23,912 nt of DNA. Source: a virus. The stretch covers positions 1-23,912 of the IMG/VR virus record IMGVR_UViG_3300042898_001332. The stretch is one strand, 5' to 3'. Shown one piece after another: positions 21,784 through 23,912 of the stretch. Position numbers and translations under genes: made by a program. Numbering within the stretch: position 1 is the first letter of the stretch; each line of letters opens with the position of its first letter. The notes under the pieces were generated by a model that had not been told where the DNA came from, did not search any database, and saw only the letters and a list, made by a program, of their open reading frames with translations.

Positions 21784-22502
21784 AATCCATTCCTTTTTAA
21801 AGTTGGTAACACAGATACATCAAAATAGTGACCATTGCCTGCAGGTCCGTGATGGCCTTGCCATTCAAATGGATCAAAGTCTGCTGGTTTATGGATGTTT
21901 AAGTTTGCACTATAATATGTGTTGTCGTGTAATATATACTTGGGGTTGGCAAGAGCATCAGGTAATACAAAGGCATACGGTGCCCAGTTTGTGTCTTTGA
22001 GAAATGGAACACTTAGATTTGTCACAATGTACTTGGCTTTTTTTGACTCCAGCCAAGTAGACAACAAAAATAATGTGTTTAATGCTTGCACTTCAGTCCA
22101 AGAACTATTTTCATAAATTACTAGGTCTTTAATGTCTCGCACTGGCATATTTACTAATCCAGTATGACAATCAATCTGAACCAACTCACTTTGCCAAGTA
22201 TTAGTGTCAATATGTGTTGCATTATGCCTGGTATCTTTGAAATTGTCAAATACTGTGAGTCGTAACAGTGGAGGAATTCCAATTATAAAAAAATCATTTT
22301 CCCAATCATACTGACCTTGAAGGCCAATCAACATATGACATATACTTGTAAGACAGTTACCTGGCCAAGAACAATTAACAATAGACTTGGCACCAATGGC
22401 CGCCGCGGTCAATCCCCAAAAGCTATCTTTAGATTCAACACAGAAATTTGGAGTGGTGAAACTATCTCCAAACACCCAGAGTTTATTATATTGTTTGGTC
22501 AT
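21777..22502 (-). CDS. SGNH/GDSL hydrolase-like protein
   Basis: 241 residues. N-terminal VFGDSFTTPNF is the GDSx block with S14 as nucleophile; NCSWPGNCLTS fits the Gly block, FFIIGIPPLLR the third strand, and GHHGPAGNGHYF near the C-terminus fits the His block. Members are esterases or acyl-group hydrolases acting on sugars or lipids. There is no signal peptide, so it acts in the cytoplasm or in the particle. It lies between sulfotransferase and helicase with overlaps of 17 and 7 bases, and has AAGGAATC as ribosome site. Substrate unknown; the third block lacks the usual Asn, so activity is not certain. Confidence 0.8.
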   Translation of the reverse strand: MTKQYNKLWVFGDSFTTPNFCVESKDSFWGLTAAAIGAKSIVNCSWPGNCLTSICHMLIGLQGQYDWENDFFIIGIPPLLRLTVFDNFKDTRHNATHIDTNTWQSELVQIDCHTGLVNMPVRDIKDLVIYENSSWTEVQALNTLFLLSTWLESKKAKYIVTNLSVPFLKDTNWAPYAFVLPDALANPKYILHDNTYYSANLNIHKPADFDPFEWQGHHGPAGNGHYFDVSVLPTLKRNGFC

Positions 22503-23139
22503 TTATCATTGATTCCTTGATTCGAGTTTCTACTTCTTTGTAATTGGTACACAATCTGCTGTATTCAAGTTTGGGATCATGCAATGCACCTTTTGATTCT
22601 GAAATGCAAAACTTGATATTGTCTATGTTTTGTTCAACATTGTTTATGTAACTTTCATAATGCACCACACTGTATGGCGTATTGGTCTTGTCTAAAAACT
22701 GTTTGGATTCAATATATTTTTTATAGGCTCTTATGCAATCATTTAAAAAATTCATATCGCACTCAAACAACACTGGGTCAGGATATACCTCAGTTGCTGA
22801 GTAATGAAATCGTTGTGTTACCTTTTGTGCATAGTATAAACTAATACAGCAATCAGTCAAATTGCTTCGCTCTGTAAGCACAACTAAATCAAATTTTCCA
22901 TGATCTATTAGTCTTTTAAATTTAAAAAGTGGAAGATACACCAATTGTGTAGTCAAGTACTTGACCACGCAGTTGTTTTGATTGCTGACCCAGTGGTATG
23001 GATTTTTAGGGGACTCACCGAGTTCTGGTTCCACTAGATTATCTAATCCATACAAGTGTGACAATTGTTGTTGCAATACTGTTGTGCCTGACCTAGGCAT
23101 TCCAAATACTAAGATTTTTTTAATTTCTTTTCCAACCAT
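22486..23139 (-). CDS. Sulfotransferase family protein
   Basis: 217 residues. VFGMPRSGTTVLQQQL (residues 11-26) is the 5'-phosphosulfate loop of PAPS-dependent sulfotransferases and VVLTERSNLTDCCISLYYA the 3'-phosphate segment with R and S. The length is a bit under the usual 250-300. It would transfer sulfate to a carbohydrate or tyrosine. The start overlaps the primase end by 31 bases, so the gene is packed into the replication operon between primase and helicase. It has a weaker relative at 11669-12289. Acceptor unknown. Confidence 0.88.
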   Translation of the reverse strand: MVGKEIKKILVFGMPRSGTTVLQQQLSHLYGLDNLVEPELGESPKNPYHWVSNQNNCVVKYLTTQLVYLPLFKFKRLIDHGKFDLVVLTERSNLTDCCISLYYAQKVTQRFHYSATEVYPDPVLFECDMNFLNDCIRAYKKYIESKQFLDKTNTPYSVVHYESYINNVEQNIDNIKFCISESKGALHDPKLEYSRLCTNYKEVETRIKESMINDQTI

Positions 23140-23912
23140 TTTTTTCTCATTTGAATTTTGATTTTGCTAGTTTCTCTAGACTGGAATATAGTTAGCATGG
23201 TTGCCAACTTACCAAACTCAATCACAGCATCGTTTACATCTTTGATATGATCTGGCCAGTTGGGTATGCTCACTGCCCATCCCAGTTCTAACGCACGATC
23301 AACCAGCTCTAGTCCAGCACGATCTTGATCAGGAATTACAGTAATTTGTTTTCCCAAACTACGAATTAGTCTTGCCTGGGCGTCACCAATGGTATTGTGC
23401 ATTACTGCAAGGCCGCCTATTGACAGTGCATCAAATATGCCTTCCATTACCAACACATGCTCCCATTTATCATGTTGTAAGTCAGTGCCAAACACATAGC
23501 CTGGTTGACTATCTGAAATGTACTTGGGCTGTTTGTTGTCAAAAAATCTACAGGTATACCCTACGATTTTATTGTCGGCAGTAAATGGAATCACCACATG
23601 TGGGCGAATCCAATGGACACCATCGTTTTGTATCTGTACCATTACAGGAAAATCTTCTGGTACTTTTCTTGAACGCACATAGTCTCTGTAGTCACCTTCG
23701 TCTGTTAACAATTCTGCAAACGGCGGTAGGTCTCGTTCTTCAAATTCAATTGCACTCAGCGCATTAAATGTTTTTTGTCGATCTTCTAATATGCCGTGTA
23801 TGTTGCGATGTTTGAGACTTTCTAGATTGAGATAATCAATTTCAGCATCAGGTACACCCAACCAAGTCAAGAGCCTGCGGGCCTTATAGCTCACTGAGCG
23901 GCCAAGGATAAA
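23109..23912 (-). CDS. DNA primase, T4 gp61-like, 5' end beyond window
   Basis: At least 267 residues; the frame is open across the right edge (six codons upstream of an in-frame GTG at 23894), so the N-terminus, where gp61 has its zinc finger, is missing and the start is not in view. The Toprim domain is clear: VLVMEGIFDALSIGG (catalytic Glu), IGDAQARLI and VIPDQDRAG (DxD metal site), then KDVNDAV. It makes RNA primers at the fork together with the helicase at 20347-21783. The C-terminus is basic (MRKKWLEKKLKKS). Upstream context not visible. Confidence 0.9.
   Translation of the reverse strand, partial: FILGRSVSYKARRLLTWLGVPDAEIDYLNLESLKHRNIHGILEDRQKTFNALSAIEFEERDLPPFAELLTDEGDYRDYVRSRKVPEDFPVMVQIQNDGVHWIRPHVVIPFTADNKIVGYTCRFFDNKQPKYISDSQPGYVFGTDLQHDKWEHVLVMEGIFDALSIGGLAVMHNTIGDAQARLIRSLGKQITVIPDQDRAGLELVDRALELGWAVSIPNWPDHIKDVNDAVIEFGKLATMLTIFQSRETSKIKIQMRKKWLEKKLKKS

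Noticed and set aside
1-23912. tRNA genes, CRISPR arrays, integrase, transposase, att sites
   Set aside because: There is almost no non-coding space, and no cloverleaf, regular spaced repeats or matching protein motifs were seen.

Overview
This window looks like part of the genome of a lytic, T4-like (myovirus-type) aquatic phage. The evidence is a class Ia ribonucleotide reductase set (nrdA, nrdB, glutaredoxin), a gp41-type helicase next to a Toprim primase (gp61-type), a PAAR spike-tip protein, a beta-helix tail fibre, several small proteins of the kind seen in marine and freshwater T4-like phages, and repeated late-promoter motifs of the form NTAAATA. Coding density is close to 100 percent. 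I call 32 genes; 31 read leftward and one reads rightward. I see no tRNA, CRISPR array, integrase, transposon or attachment site. The host is probably a proteobacterium: the phage IscU is of the proteobacterial Isc type, its gene is richer in G+C than its neighbours, and there are no photosynthesis genes as in cyanophages.

Layout, left to right (transcription mostly right to left). 1-1931: a large virion/tail protein cut by the left edge, the PAAR tip and a small beta-rich protein. 1946-6580: glutaredoxin, nrdB, a small membrane protein, an HNH homing endonuclease inserted between nrdA and nrdB, then nrdA; this is the dNTP supply module. 6586-9462: a conserved unknown, a beta-helix tail fibre with a GTG start, and a RecB-family nuclease. 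9455-12289: an accessory block with a glycosyltransferase-like protein, IscA, IscU, a small unknown, a His-rich exported protein and a sulfotransferase-like protein. 12286-18133: small and large virion-type proteins with their own late promoters. One has a dedicated promoter and a strong terminator, and one joins a nucleotidyltransferase motif to a KxDG ligase-like motif. 18197-20345: two convergent radical SAM genes overlapping tail to tail. 20347-23912: gp41 helicase, an SGNH hydrolase, a sulfotransferase and the gp61-type primase, which runs off the right edge.

How the parts may work together. RNR and glutaredoxin make dNTPs for the replisome encoded at the right end. IscU and IscA would build and deliver Fe-S clusters. 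The visible candidate clients are the two radical SAM enzymes, each with the CX3CX2C motif plus an extra N-terminal set of cysteines. I infer, but cannot show, that the phage brings its own Fe-S supply for these enzymes. Sulfotransferase-like, glycosyltransferase-like and SGNH proteins suggest a second theme, modification of host or virion glycans. The HNH gene has a hairpin directly before its ribosome site and a late promoter inside that hairpin, matching the known logic of T4 homing endonucleases such as mobE.
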